Shown one piece after another: positions 28,544 to 38,085 of a DNA stretch of 64,000 bases. The notes below the pieces were generated by a model. It saw nothing but the letters and a program-made list of their open reading frames with translations, was not told the DNA's origin and ran no database searches. The position numbers were made by a program, and so were the translations under genes. This DNA is from Fodinibacter sp963695175. Its GTDB lineage: Bacteria; Actinomycetota; Actinomycetes; Actinomycetales; Dermatophilaceae. The stretch spans positions 62,001-126,000 of the forward strand of contig CAVOGG010000006.1 in assembly GCA_963695175.1 (NCBI GenBank), written 5' to 3'. Within the stretch, counting starts at the first letter, position 1, and the number at the start of each line of letters is the position of its first letter.

Positions 28544-29824
28544 TCAGGACGAGCGTCGCGCCCGGTGGGTCAGCGAGCGCCGGCTGCGGGGCTCGCTGGC
28601 CCCGAGGAGCTCCTGTGCGGGCCGGGTGCGCTCGACCCAGCCGCCGTAGCGGCGCGCGAGCGGGTCGGCGCTCATCCCGTGGGCGACCACGCTGATCAGC
28701 ACGGTGAGGCAGATGGCCGCGATCACGTGGGTCAGGCCGGGATCGAGCTCGAGCTCTTCGGCCGCGAGCAGGGTGAAGACCACCGAGGCCAGCCCCCGGG
28801 GCCCGAACCAGCCGACGAAGGCGAGGGTGGGTGCCTTGAAACCGGTACCGACCAGGGCGAGGGCCACGGGCGCCATCCGAAGCACGGTGAGCGCGGCCAG
28901 GGCGAAGACGAGCTCGTTCCACCCGGCGTTCTCGAGGAGCAGTGGCACGGCGATGAAGCCGAAGGCGAACCACACGGCGAAACCGAGCGGGTCGGCCAGC
29001 GCCTCGGTGAGCGCGAGCGTCGACTCCTCCTCCTCGAGCCAGCGGGCGGTGCCGGCGAAGGCCGTCCCGGCGACGAAGGCGGCCACGAACGCGTTCCCCT
29101 CGGAGAGGTCCGCCGTGAAGTAGGCCACGAGTGGCAGCACCAGCACCGCGAGGGGCCGGGTGTGCCGCGAGCTCCAACCGTGCTCGCGCGAAAGGCCGAG
29201 CAGCGCGCCGGCGCCGGCGCCGACCACTGCCCCGACGAGGATGCCGACGCCGAGCGACTGCAGTGCCGCGCCGATGCTCTCGACCGCGGCCAGACCCTCC
29301 TCGCCGGCCAGTGCCGCGATCGCGAAGAGCACGAACGGGGTGCAGAGACCGTCGTTCAGGCCGCTCTCGACGTTGAGCATGCGGCGCACCCGCACCGGCA
29401 CGACCGGGTTGAGCACGGTGGCCGCGCCGAGGCCGGCATCTGTCGGCGTCACCGCGGCGGCGAGGAGCAGCAACATCATCCCCGGCAGGCCCGGGAACAC
29501 GGCCCAGCCGACCAGCCACGAGGCCGCCATGGTGAGGGGTAGGCCGATGAGCAGGAGGCGTGCCATCGGGCCCCGGTCGCGGGTGATCTGGCGCGGGCGC
29601 ACCTGGGCGGCGTCGTGGAAGAGGATGAGGGCCAGCGTCATCTCGGTGAGGATGGTCAGGCCTTCCCTGGCGAGCTCACCGAGCTCGGGACCGGCGGTCG
29701 AGAACAGCGCGCCCGCCGCGACGAAGGCGATCGGCGCCGAGACCTCGATGCGCAGCAGGGCCCGTGCCGCGAAGGCGAAGGCGAAGACGAGGGCCAGGAA
29801 GATGACGACGGCCAAGGTGCCCAT
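28544..29824 (-). CDS. CPA1-family Na+/H+ antiporter (NhaP type)
   Basis: 426 residues, about 12 membrane segments. The core motif VTPTDAGLGAATVL (with a paired Asp region) and ESGLNDGLCTPFVLFAIAAL are characteristic of CPA1 exchangers, in which the Asp of the ND pair moves Na+ and H+. It exports Na+ or K+ for proton uptake at the cytoplasmic membrane. The C-terminal tail after the last helix is short (about 35 residues). Alone between nei and clpC on the same strand. Cation preference cannot be told. Confidence 0.88.
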   Translation of the reverse strand: MGTLAVVIFLALVFAFAFAARALLRIEVSAPIAFVAAGALFSTAGPELGELAREGLTILTEMTLALILFHDAAQVRPRQITRDRGPMARLLLIGLPLTMAASWLVGWAVFPGLPGMMLLLLAAAVTPTDAGLGAATVLNPVVPVRVRRMLNVESGLNDGLCTPFVLFAIAALAGEEGLAAVESIGAALQSLGVGILVGAVVGAGAGALLGLSREHGWSSRHTRPLAVLVLPLVAYFTADLSEGNAFVAAFVAGTAFAGTARWLEEEESTLALTEALADPLGFAVWFAFGFIAVPLLLENAGWNELVFALAALTVLRMAPVALALVGTGFKAPTLAFVGWFGPRGLASVVFTLLAAEELELDPGLTHVIAAICLTVLISVVAHGMSADPLARRYGGWVERTRPAQELLGASEPRSRRSLTHRARRSS

Positions 29825-29911
29825 GCGACGACCCTCTCGCGGCCGGGGGCTCGACCGTCACACCCGCCGGGGGTGAGGCCTGAGGGCGAGGGGGACGCCC
29901 AGTCGTCCGGG

Positions 29912-30741
29912 TCAGCGGCGGCGCTGGCAGCGGCCGCACCAGAACAGGTTGCGGCCGGCGACCAGGCGGGTGCGCACCTTGGAGCCGCAGACGACACACG
30001 GCATCCCACCGCGCTTGTAGACGTACGACGAGCGCTCGGTGAGGCGGGGCACCTCGCCGCGGCCCAGCGCCGCCTCGACCTCGAGCACCTGCTCCTCGAC
30101 GGTGACGATGCGCCCGGTGGCGACGCCCAGCGGCATGAGGCGCTCGAGGTCGTCCCAGACGAGGCGCCAGGAGGCACGCCGGAGGTTCTTGCCCTCGGTG
30201 AACGGCGACAGCCGGTGCCGGAAGAGCACCTCGGAGCGGTAGACGTTGCCGACGCCGGCGAGCACGGACTGGTCCATCAGCAGCTCGGCGACCGTGCGCG
30301 AGCTCTTGGTGATGCGCGCCCAGGCGACGTCGGGGTCGGCGTCAGGGCGCAGCGGGTCGGGGCCGAGGCGGGCGAGCACCGCGTCGACCTCCTCGGGGGT
30401 GGCGACCTGGCAGAGGTTGGGGCCGCGCAGGTCGGCGACGTGCTGGCCGGTGCGCAGCCGCAGCCGCACGGCGCCCGACGGCGGGCACCTCGGCGGTCCA
30501 CTCGTGCTGGTCGACGGTGAAGCTGCCGATCAGGCCCAGGTGCACGTGCAGCCAACGGTCGTCGGCGAACTCGACCAGCAGGTGCTTGCCGCGCGAGGTG
30601 GCCCGGAGCAGCCTGACGACCGCTCAGCTCGGCGGCGCCGTCGTCGAACTTGCCCTGCGGGCTGGTGACCTCGGGGGTGGTGCCGGCGAAGGCCTCGTGG
30701 AGGTCGCGGGCGAGGGCGAACAGCGTGTGGCCTTCGGGCAT
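29912..30741 (-). CDS. nei: Endonuclease VIII (Nei1-type DNA glycosylase), frameshifted
   Basis: Starts MPEGHTLFALARDLHEAFAG at ATG 30741 (TACGCT six bases upstream, leaderless layout). Catalytic Pro-Glu at the N-terminus. Continues in a second frame with VHLGLIGSFTVDQHEWTAEV and a third with RGPNLCQVATPEEVDAVLARLGP, VAELLMDQSVLAGVGNVYRSE (H2TH) and a zinc finger CVVCGS...WCGRCQ. Breaks lie near 30615 and 30480. About 276 residues when joined. It excises oxidised pyrimidines, and the order of blocks follows mycobacterial Nei1. Confidence 0.85.
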
Positions 30742-30871
30742 GAGGGCAGCGTAGGCGGCGGATGCCGGGTGCTCACCTGCGTGGGTGCGCTCGGCTCGGG
30801 CGTCGTCGAACCCAGCGCGGGCGCGTCTCCGAAGCGGTGGTGGGCGACGTGGCTCGCTGGCCCCCGTCGAC

Positions 30872-30920
30872 AGTAGAGAACACGCCGCAGGCGCTCCGTG
30901 CTCGCGGCGTGTTCTCTACT
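30872..30920. terminator. Long palindrome between nei and the HhH gene
   Basis: Perfect 17-bp inverted repeat AGTAGAGAACACGCCGC / GCGGCGTGTTCTCTACT (30872-30888, 30904-30920) just past the end of the HhH gene. Strong hairpin, probably a terminator; its arm resembles the one at 60946-61005. Confidence 0.7.
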
Positions 30921-31122
30921 CTCGTCCTCCTGCGGCCTGACGGAGGAGGCGCAGGGCCCTTGGGCCGAAGCCGTGCAGCGCGAGGAGGTCGGCGTCGGCG
31001 GCCGCGTCGACGGCATCCCAGGTCGTGAAGCCGGCGTTGCTGAGCGCTCGGCGTGCGGGAGCGCCGATGGCGTGCACCTCGTGCGGAGGCGTCCCCCGGT
31101 CGGGGACGGGGTCGGCCGGCAT
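30916..31122 (-). CDS. Small helix-hairpin-helix protein
   Basis: 68 residues from ATG 31122, 8 bp after the Ku gene. Contains IGAPARRALSNAGFTTWDAV and LLALHGFGPRALRLL, a helix-hairpin-helix pair of the kind found in RNA-polymerase alpha C-terminal and other DNA-binding proteins. Similar small proteins occur in actinobacteria. Position directly after ku suggests a role with DNA ends (inference). The stop lies inside the hairpin that follows. Confidence 0.65.
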   Translation of the reverse strand: MPADPVPDRGTPPHEVHAIGAPARRALSNAGFTTWDAVDAAADADLLALHGFGPRALRLLRQAAGGRE

Positions 31123-31130
31123 CTTGTCGT

Positions 31131-32066
31131 TCAGCTCGCCTTCTTCTCGGCCTTGTCGGTCTTCTCGCTCTTCTTCGCGGCAGTCTTCTTCGCCGGTGCC
31201 TTCTTCGCGGTGGTCTTCTTGGCCGCCGACTTCTGCGTGGGGCTCTTGGTGCCGGCGCTGCTGCTCTTGGCGGCGGTGGGGGCCTCGCCGCGGGAGGCCT
31301 TGGCCTTCTCGACCGACCGGGCCAGGGCTGCGAGCAGGTCGACGACCTCGCCGGACTCCTCGGGCTCGGCGGCGCTGACCCGCACCTCGCCGCCCTCGAC
31401 CTTGGCGCGCACGAGCTCCTTGACCGCGATGGCGTAGTCGTCCTCGTACTCGTCGGGGTCGTAGTCGCCGGCCAGCTGGTCGATGAGCATCTTGGCCATG
31501 TCCATCTCCTGCTTGGTGGCCTTGTCGTCCTCGGTCACCGTCGCGAAGTCGGCCGCCCGGATCTCGTCGGGCCAGAGCATGGTCTGCATGACGATCACGC
31601 CGTCGCGCACGCGGAGCACGGCCATCGTCATCCGGGTGCGGATGGAGACGGTGCAGATCGCCATCCGCTTCTCCTTGACGAGCGCGTCGCGCAGCAGGAT
31701 GTACGGCTTGGTGGCGGCCTTGTCGGGCTCGAGGTAGTAGCTCTTGTCGAGCCACATCGGGTCGATCTGGTCGGCCGGGACGAACTTGGTGACCCCGATC
31801 TCCTTGGAGCTGCGGTTGGGCAGGTCGGAGAAGTCGTCGTCGGTGAGCACGACCATGTCGCCGTCCTCGGTCTCGTAGCCCTTGGCGATGTCGTCGTACG
31901 ACACCTCCTCGCCGTCGATGGAGCAGGTGCGCTTGTACTTGATCCGCCCGCCGTCCTCACGGTGCACCTGACGGAACTGCACGTCGTGGTTCTCGGTGGC
32001 CGAGTACAGCCGCACCGGCACGTTGACCAGCCCGAAGGAGACCGCGCCCTTCCAGATCGCCCGCAT
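31131..32066 (-). CDS. ku: Ku protein (NHEJ DNA end-binding)
   Basis: 311 residues from ATG 32066 with AAAGGTGGAG upstream. Begins MRAIWKGAVSFGLVNVPVRL and contains FRQVHREDGGRIKYKRTC and the core beta-barrel of bacterial Ku; it forms a ring dimer on DNA ends and recruits LigD. The C-terminus from about residue 255 is Ala/Lys-rich with AAKKTTAKKAPAKKTAAKK repeats, a histone-like tail seen in actinobacterial Ku that binds DNA without ends. Complete. The ligD genes lie 2.7 kb away on the other strand. Confidence 0.95.
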   Translation of the reverse strand: MRAIWKGAVSFGLVNVPVRLYSATENHDVQFRQVHREDGGRIKYKRTCSIDGEEVSYDDIAKGYETEDGDMVVLTDDDFSDLPNRSSKEIGVTKFVPADQIDPMWLDKSYYLEPDKAATKPYILLRDALVKEKRMAICTVSIRTRMTMAVLRVRDGVIVMQTMLWPDEIRAADFATVTEDDKATKQEMDMAKMLIDQLAGDYDPDEYEDDYAIAVKELVRAKVEGGEVRVSAAEPEESGEVVDLLAALARSVEKAKASRGEAPTAAKSSSAGTKSPTQKSAAKKTTAKKAPAKKTAAKKSEKTDKAEKKAS

Positions 32067-32299
32067 GGTGCTCCACCTTTCGTATGCCGTGCGCCTCCTC
32101 GCGCTCGACGCAAGGTCCCAGCCTAGGACGGTGAGCGGCGCCCGGACAGGTCCGTGGCGCGCTGCCGTGCAGGTTGGGGGTTCGCCGACGCTGGGCGGGC
32201 GTGCGGGCTCCTTCGAGCCCATGGTCCCGCCGCCCGCCGGGGATGCCGGTCGCGGAAGCCGCGGCGGATCCCCCCGGGACGGAAGTAGCCGTGCTCGCC

Positions 32300-34534
32300 G
32301 TCAGAAGGGAGGCGTGTCCGGGAAGGCTCTGGCCTTGGCTCTGGCGGCCCCCGACTCGCAGGCCCGCTGCGCTGGTGCAGCGGCGGTGGGTCATCGGGAG
32401 CCACCGGCGCTGGTCGCGGTCCTCGTGCGGGTGGTGATCGAGCGTGAAGCCGAGGTGGGTCTCGAGTGCGCTCCAGGCCGTGACGGGGGTGACGGCCTCG
32501 GGAGCGGGTGGGGGCGCCGGTCGGCTGGGGGCGGTATCGGCGGTGAGGACCAGTGGCGTGAGGGCGTCGAGCGGTGCGGTGGTGCGGGCTCGACCGGTGG
32601 GGTCGGTCCAGGTGGCGGTGCCGTCGGGTGCCAGGCGCACGCGCCAGCCGGGGCGTTGCTTGATGCGGTGGTGTCGTCGGCAGAGGGTGAGCAGGTTGGT
32701 GCGGTGGTGGGCCCGAGCGGCCAGGGCCGTACGTGGTCGAGGTCGCAGAACCGGGCGGCGACGCAGCAGCCGGGGAAGCGGCAGCGGCCGTCGCGGGCGC
32801 GGACCAGCGCGGCGAGCTCGGCGCCCGGCCGGTAGGTGTTGGTGGTGAGGTCGTCACCGGGGTCGAGGCGTGCCCCGGTGAGCGGGTCGCAGGGGACGAG
32901 CCGCGGCTGTGCCGCCCTCACACGGCGCCGGCTTGTCGGGGGCTGCTTGCGCTAGGTGGTCCTGCAGCCACCCGCGGCGCACGAGCAACGGCTCGGACGG
33001 TCGGCTCCCCTGCACCTCGACCAGGTCGTCGTCGGATCTGGCCTCGGTGACGGGGTGAGCTCGTGGGACTGCCTCCAGTTCTGCGTGAGGCGCGGTTTGG
33101 GTGGGGCGGGGCGTGTCTTGAACCTCGGCCGCGTCATCGTCGGACCTGACCTCAGTGACCGGGTGACGGGGTGGGACTGCTTTCGGCTCTGCGTCAGGCG
33201 CGCTCTGAGTGGAGCGACGCGTCTCTTGAACGTCGGCGGCGTCGTCGAAGGGCTCCGGTCTCGGTTGCTGCGCGGCGTGCACCGTGACCGTGTCGGCCCA
33301 GTCGTTGCCGGACAGTGCCGGCGTCGCTTGCCGGCCGACGGGCACAGTGACCATGTTGGCCATCTCGCCGCTTGCCCTAGCTGGTGCGGGTAGCCCGTCC
33401 GGGCCAGCCCCGAGGTGCTGAGCGATGGCGGCGCTCGCGACCGGAGGGGTGACACCTCGGGTCCCCGCGACCGGGACAGGCTCGTTGGTAGGGCCGCAGT
33501 TGGCTCACTTCCTGCCACTGCGGAGGGTCCGGGCGCTGGCGTGTTGCTCACCAACGCAGTGGATGCGGACCCGACCCGGTCGGGCGCGGCCTCCGTGACC
33601 TCGGGAGCGTCGGGCACTGGCTGGCTGTCGGCTGGCACGGTGAGCACGATCTGCACGTCGATGGTGGCGTTGCCGGTGACCAGGTCGGTGAGTGCCTTGC
33701 CGCGGGCCTGCTCGATGTTGGTGCAGGTGCCGGCGGCGACGAGGTCGTGGGCGAGGCGGTCGATCGCGGCCCACGCGCTGGCGGCATCCTCGCTGGGGAA
33801 GGTGCCGTGCCACTCGTCGACCCCGGGCTCGGCCACCCACCGGCGCAGCCCGGTGTTGTTGCGGGCCTGCTGGGCGCGCTCGCGGACCAGGTCGGGGGAG
33901 ATGCGCGAGAGCAGCACCCGGGTGCGCCTCCTCAGCGACGAGGAGTCGTCGCCGAAGTGCCCTGACAGCGCGGCCACGACCGCGTCGGCCACGTCGGCGG
34001 GCGCGACCTCGAGCTCGAACGCGATGACCCCGGCCCGGTAGCCGTCGAGGTGCCCGGCGGTCATCGCCTCGTGCAGCCCACCCAGGCCGCTGGCGCTCGG
34101 GCAGGTCGCGGGCGTCGGCCGGCACCGGCACCCGTCGCGCGGCCAGGCGCACCGCCTGCTCGACGCGGCGCTGCGCCTGCGAGTGCGACGCCCCGATGCA
34201 GCGGCGCGAGCACGTCGGCGGCATCGAGGGTCACCCGGCCGTGGACGTGCACGGTCTCGCCGAGCGTGCCGTCCTCGCACCACACGCTTTCGCGGCGGGC
34301 TGCCTCGGCGATGGCGGTGTCTTGCACCGCGGTGAGGGTGTTGATGAGGGACTGGCAGTCACCGACGACCGCGAGCCACTCGTCGCGGTTTCGGGCGTGG
34401 CCCGCGTCGGCTAGGGCCGAGACGACGCGTTGTGCACCGAGCGAGAGGGCCGCGGCGGGGTCCGTCCTTACTGCGGGGTCAGGTGCGGCAGAGTCGACGA
34501 CCGACCGCTTGGTGTGGCGCTGTGCCGTGGCCAT
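32300..34534 (-). pseudogene. DUF222/13E12-family HNH endonuclease relic
   Basis: Start at ATG 34534 (GGGGGAG upstream, -10-like TAGAAT at 34558-34563, minus strand). The pieces in order: N-terminal DUF222 segments (SALADAGHARNRDEWLAVVG; LHEAMTAGHLDGYRAGVIAF; GTFPSEDAASAWAAIDRLAH), a low-complexity linker with two 36-residue repeats (33031-33246), then an HNH motif ARDGRCRFPGC, DLDHVRPWPLG and LCRRHHRIKQRPGWRV. Frame changes near 34200, 34100, 33400, 32930 and 32715 break it. This family is mobile-like and multi-copy in actinobacteria. The 3' boundary is uncertain. Decay or assembly error cannot be separated here. Confidence 0.62.
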
Positions 34535-34820
34535 GTCTCCCCCTTCCCCGTGACACGATTCTACCGGGGCCGGCGGCATAGCACAAGTGTTCGAATGCAT
34601 GTGTTCGCCTGCAGCAGAACGCTTTTCTGCGCCCTGTGCACCCCGCGTCATCGCTGCAACAAACGCCATTGCCCATGTGATCCGAGCCGACGGTGCGGCA
34701 TCGGGACCGGCCGGTACGGCTCCGACGCTGATGCCGACGACAACCCAGCGGCACGCACTCAACGCCACGGCATCCACCGACCTGGGCGCCTGGAAGCACC
34801 ACGAGCGGCAGGATGTGCGC
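34535..34820. other. Divergent intergenic region HNH relic - ligD
   Basis: Contains the relic's promoter (TTGTGC at 34581-34586, TAGAAT at 34558-34563, minus strand) and two GTGTTCG copies 14 bp apart (34587-34593, 34601-34607). A frame runs open here toward ligD but has no family character, so I read it as non-coding leader. Confidence 0.4.
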
Positions 34821-35762
34821 ATGCGCCCCATGCTGGCCACCGTCGCCGATCGCGTGCCGACCGGTGCCGCGTGGGTGCACGAGGTCAAGTGGGACGGGAT
34901 GCGGGTGCTCGTCGACGTGCGCGAGGGCGTGGTGACGGTGTGGTCGCGCAACGAGCGGGACGTGACCGCGGCCTACCCCGAGCTCGAGGAGATCGGTCGC
35001 GACTACGACGACATGCTGCTCGACGGTGAGGTGGTCGCCCTCGACGGTGGTCGCCCGAGCTTCCACGCGCTCACCGAGCGGATGCACGTCAGCGACCGGC
35101 GCCGCGCCCAGCGACTGGCGGCCACCCGCCCGGTGACCCTGATGGTGTTCGACCTGCTGCGGCTCTTCGGATCCGACCTCACGACCCAACCATGGTCTGC
35201 GAGAAGGGCGTTGCTCGACCGGCTCGACCTGACCGGCCGGAACTGGCAGGTGCCGGAGGTGTACGACGACGGCCCACAGCTGCTCGCGGCCACCAAGGAG
35301 CAGGGCCTGGAGGGCATCGTCAGCAAGCGACGCACCGCCACGTATGCCGTGGGGCGCCGCTCGCCGGACTGGCGCAAGACCGCCCACCGCAGCAGCCTGT
35401 CGGTGGTGGTGGGCGGCTGGCGCCCCGAGGTCGGCTCGAACGGCCGCCTGGGGGCCGTGCTCGTGGGCCTGCCCGACGGCGCCGGGGGGTGGCGCTATGC
35501 CGGCCGCGTGGGGTCGGGCCTGGCCGGCACCGCGGGCGAGGCACTGGCGCTGCGGCTGCGCCCGCTGACCCGCCCGACCTCGCCCTTCGTCGACGAGGTG
35601 CCCGCGATCGACGCGAACGGCACCACCTGGGTCGAGCCCACGCTGGTCGTCGAGGTGCGCACGCTCGAGCTCACCGGCCAGCACCGGCTGCGCCAGCCCG
35701 CCTACCTCGGCGTGCGCAGCGACCTGAGCCCGGCCGACCTGGAGGAGGTCGACGATGCCTGA
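34821..35762 (+). CDS. ligD: ATP-dependent DNA ligase, LigD ligase domain
   Basis: 313 residues from ATG 34821. Nucleotidyl-transferase motif I with the adenylated Lys at 23 (HEVKWDGMRVLV), further motifs LLDGEVVALD, LEGIVSKRR and WRKTAHR, then an OB domain. This is the ligase part of LigD, encoded as a separate protein. It overlaps the polymerase gene by 8 bp. The NHEJ enzyme seals ends held by Ku. There is no phosphoesterase domain. A GTG at 34815 is an alternative start. Confidence 0.93.
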   Translation: MRPMLATVADRVPTGAAWVHEVKWDGMRVLVDVREGVVTVWSRNERDVTAAYPELEEIGRDYDDMLLDGEVVALDGGRPSFHALTERMHVSDRRRAQRLAATRPVTLMVFDLLRLFGSDLTTQPWSARRALLDRLDLTGRNWQVPEVYDDGPQLLAATKEQGLEGIVSKRRTATYAVGRRSPDWRKTAHRSSLSVVVGGWRPEVGSNGRLGAVLVGLPDGAGGWRYAGRVGSGLAGTAGEALALRLRPLTRPTSPFVDEVPAIDANGTTWVEPTLVVEVRTLELTGQHRLRQPAYLGVRSDLSPADLEEVDDA

Positions 35763-36636
35763 GTACGTGCCCGAGGTGACCCGGGTCGAGGTGGCGGGGC
35801 GCAAGCTGCGGCTCACCAGCCTGGACAAGGTGATGTACCCCTCGACCGAGACGACCAAGGGCGAGGTGCTCGCCTACTACGCGCAGGTCGCGCCGCTGAT
35901 GCTGCCGCACGTCGCCAACCGCCCGGTGACGCGGGTGCGCTGGCCGCACGGCGTCGAGGACCAGATGTTCTTCGAGAAGAACCTGCCCTCCGGGGCGCCC
36001 AGCTGGTTGCAGCGGGTGCCGATCGACGACGTCACCTACCCGCTGATCACCGACCTCGCCGACCTCACCTACCTGGTCAACCTCAACAGCCTCGAGGTCC
36101 ACGTGCCGCAGTGGACCGTCGACGACGACGGCGCGAGGCGCAACCCCGACCGGCTGGTCATCGACCTCGACCCGGGCAAGCCGGCCGGCCTGCACGAGTG
36201 CGCGAAAGTCGCTCTCCTGGTGCGGGATCGGCTGGCGACGCTGGGTCTCGAGATGTACCCGGTGACCTCGGGCAGCAAGGGGATGCAGCTCTACGCGGCG
36301 CTGGGTGGTGACCTCACCAGCGACCAGGTGCGCGACCTGGCGATGCAGCTGGCGCAGGAGATGACCAAGAAGTACCCCGGGCTGGTGCTGTGGAAGATGA
36401 CCAAGTCGCTGCGTCCCGGCAAGGTCTTCCTCGACTGGAGCCAGAACGTCGCCGCCAAGACCACCATCAGCCCGTACTCGCTGCGCGGCCGAGAGCTGCC
36501 GTGCGTGGCCGCTCCTCGCACGTGGGACGAGGTCGAGGAGGGTGCCGAGGAGCCAGAGGCGTTGCGGCAGTTGATGTTCGACGAGGTGCTCGACCGTGTG
36601 GAGCGCGACGGCGACCTCATCGCCGACCTGCCCTGA
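35755..36636 (+). CDS. ligD: LigD polymerase (AEP primase) domain protein
   Basis: 293 residues, the archaeo-eukaryotic-primase fold of LigD-Pol: LTSLDKVMYP, FFEKNLPSGAPSW, the metal-binding VIDLDPG and TSGSKGMQLYA. It adds nucleotides, preferably ribonucleotides, at ends before ligation. Starts 8 bp inside the ligase gene, so both are translated together. Complete. Split LigD arrangement is known in actinobacteria. Confidence 0.93.
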   Translation: MPEYVPEVTRVEVAGRKLRLTSLDKVMYPSTETTKGEVLAYYAQVAPLMLPHVANRPVTRVRWPHGVEDQMFFEKNLPSGAPSWLQRVPIDDVTYPLITDLADLTYLVNLNSLEVHVPQWTVDDDGARRNPDRLVIDLDPGKPAGLHECAKVALLVRDRLATLGLEMYPVTSGSKGMQLYAALGGDLTSDQVRDLAMQLAQEMTKKYPGLVLWKMTKSLRPGKVFLDWSQNVAAKTTISPYSLRGRELPCVAAPRTWDEVEEGAEEPEALRQLMFDEVLDRVERDGDLIADLP

Positions 36637-36646
36637 CGGCCGACCC

Positions 36647-37253
36647 TCAGCTCGTCGACCGCAGCCGCGGGCAGCCCGCGCACTCCACGCACCCCGGCAG
36701 CGCGTAGATCAGGCAGCACGACTCGCGCGGCGGCACGCCGGGGCGGATCAGCCCGGCCGCCGCCTCGGCCTCGCGCCGGGCGGCCGACCACATGTCGTCG
36801 ACCAGGGCCGCGCGCACGCGAGGCCCGAGGCGCACGACCGCCGGGTATGCCGTCGCCACCGGTTCGGCGACCCTGCGGTAGTCGCGCTCGGCGCGCCCCA
36901 GGCGCTCGGCGAGCGGGCCGGCATCCGGCACGAGGGCGGTGAGCCGCACCCGCGACGGCACCAGCGATCGGCCCGAGGTCGAAGGTGAGCCCACCCAGCT
37001 CGGCGCGCCACGGCCCGGATGCCGCCGCGTGCGCCGCGGTGTGCGCACCCACCTGGAGCAGCCACTGCAGCACGAAGACGGCGGCCACCTGGGGCGGGGC
37101 GTCGATGTCGTACCACCGGCCCTGCAGGGCGGTGAGCCGCTTCTGCCACCCACGAGCATCGTCGTCGCCCGACCCCCCGGCGAGCGAGCCGAGCGACTGC
37201 GGCAACGGCATCCCACCGGCGGTGAACGCGAGCCATGCGTGCCGCCGGGACAT
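36647..37253 (-). CDS. FhuF-like (2Fe-2S) ferric-siderophore reductase (one frameshift)
   Basis: About 202 residues from ATG 37253 (SRRHAWLAFTAGGMPLPQSL, LQGRWYDIDAPPQVAAVFVL). A one-base frame change near 36965 joins LGGLTFDLGPI to VRLTALVPDAGPLAERLG. The end reads ESCCLIYALPGCVECAGCP: a CC-x8-C-x2-C pattern, the FhuF-type iron-sulfur site used to reduce ferric siderophores. The start could lie slightly upstream. Inserted between ligD and lsr2. Function is inferred from the C-terminal motif and size. Confidence 0.72.
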
Positions 37254-37309
37254 CAGCGATGCGGCGCCCACCACGTCGGGGGGCGCCGCATCGGTGTGGT
37301 GCTGGTCGA

Positions 37310-37646
37310 TCAGCCGTGCGCCTTGTCGTAGGCGGCCTGCACCTCGGAGGAGATGCGGCCGCGCTCGCTGACCTGGTGACCGTTCTCGCGGGCCCACGCG
37401 CGCACCGCGCTGAGGTCGGTCTTGCGACCGGAGCCCTTGGATGCCGAGCGCGCGGTCGCGCGGCGGCCGCCGGTGCGCTCGGCGTGGCCGATCCACACGG
37501 CGAGGTCGTCGCGCAGCTTGGCCGGCGTTGTCCGAGGTCAGGTCGATCTCGTAGCTGACGCCGTCGAGCGAGAACGACACCGTCTCGTCAGCGGCGGAGC
37601 TCTTGTCGATGTCGTCGACCAAGAGCACCTGGACCTTCTTTGCCAT
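37310..37646 (-). CDS. lsr2: Nucleoid-associated protein Lsr2 (one frameshift)
   Basis: About 111 residues from ATG 37646: AKKVQVLLVDDIDKSS and VSFSLDGVSYEIDL (dimerisation domain), a frame change near 37525 in a GCC-GGCC run, then WIGHAERTGGR and the C-terminal DNA-binding domain SAVRAWARENGHQVSERGRI with the RGR motif that enters the AT-rich minor groove. Lsr2 is the H-NS-like silencer of actinobacteria. Gene order lysS - small membrane protein - lsr2 is kept, but clpC, normally next, lies 9 kb away. The upstream region is unusually AT-rich. Confidence 0.9.
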
Positions 37647-37689
37647 GGTTTTCCCTTCGGGGGCTTCGGGTGGATTCCGTGGCAGCTTC

Positions 37690-37780
37690 ATGATGCCGGA
37701 AAAGATATTAGCAGCGAATTCCCGATAATGGTGAAACCTTGATGCCTGGGAATTGCACCGGCTAATTACCGTCAGGGTCG
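37690..37780. promoter_or_regulatory. AT-rich lsr2 promoter region
   Basis: A stretch of low G+C within a GC-rich region. On the minus strand TAATAT (37705-37710) is a -10 candidate about 60 bp before lsr2. An inverted repeat AATTCCC (37717-37723) / GGGAATT (37748-37754) spans it. Suitable as an Lsr2 autoregulatory site. Confidence 0.45.
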
Positions 37781-37814
37781 TGCGGCAGGTCCCTGGTCGC
37801 CGGAATCGCGGGGA

Positions 37815-38003
37815 TCACCTTCGGAATCCGTGGTGCTCATCGGTCGAAGCGGCCTGTGCCCGATCCTGCTCCGCCTCGAACCGGCGCTGGGCGAGGCGTT
37901 CGCGCCGGTCACCCTCGAGCATGCTCTTGATGAGGAAGTAGAAAAGGATGGCGACCAGAATCGTCGGCAGAATGGCTGCGAGGTAGGGCCATACGGCGTC
38001 CAT
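37815..38003 (-). CDS. Small membrane protein next to lsr2
   Basis: 62 residues from ATG 38003 with AGGAG at the right distance. One N-terminal membrane helix (WPYLAAILPTILVAILFYFL) followed by a charged cytoplasmic helix RRERLAQRRFEAEQD and a short tail. No known function; a small protein of this kind between lysS and lsr2 is common in Micrococcales by my recollection. Complete. Confidence 0.72.
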   Translation of the reverse strand: MDAVWPYLAAILPTILVAILFYFLIKSMLEGDRRERLAQRRFEAEQDRAQAASTDEHHGFRR

Positions 38004-38085
38004 TGGTTCAGGCTCTCCTGCGTCGGGTGCGCGGGTGCGTGCGGGAAGGGAAACGCGGCAGGACGGCGCCACACGACATCCATGC

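Noticed and set aside
34587..34607. SOS-box-like sequence TCGAAT-N6-GTTCG before ligD.
   Set aside because: The spacer is 6 instead of 4 and one half differs; too weak to call LexA.
34587..34820. N-terminal extension of ligD in the same frame (78 codons).
   Set aside because: It lies upstream of motif I with no family similarity and would include the HNH promoter; ATG 34821 fits LigD start.
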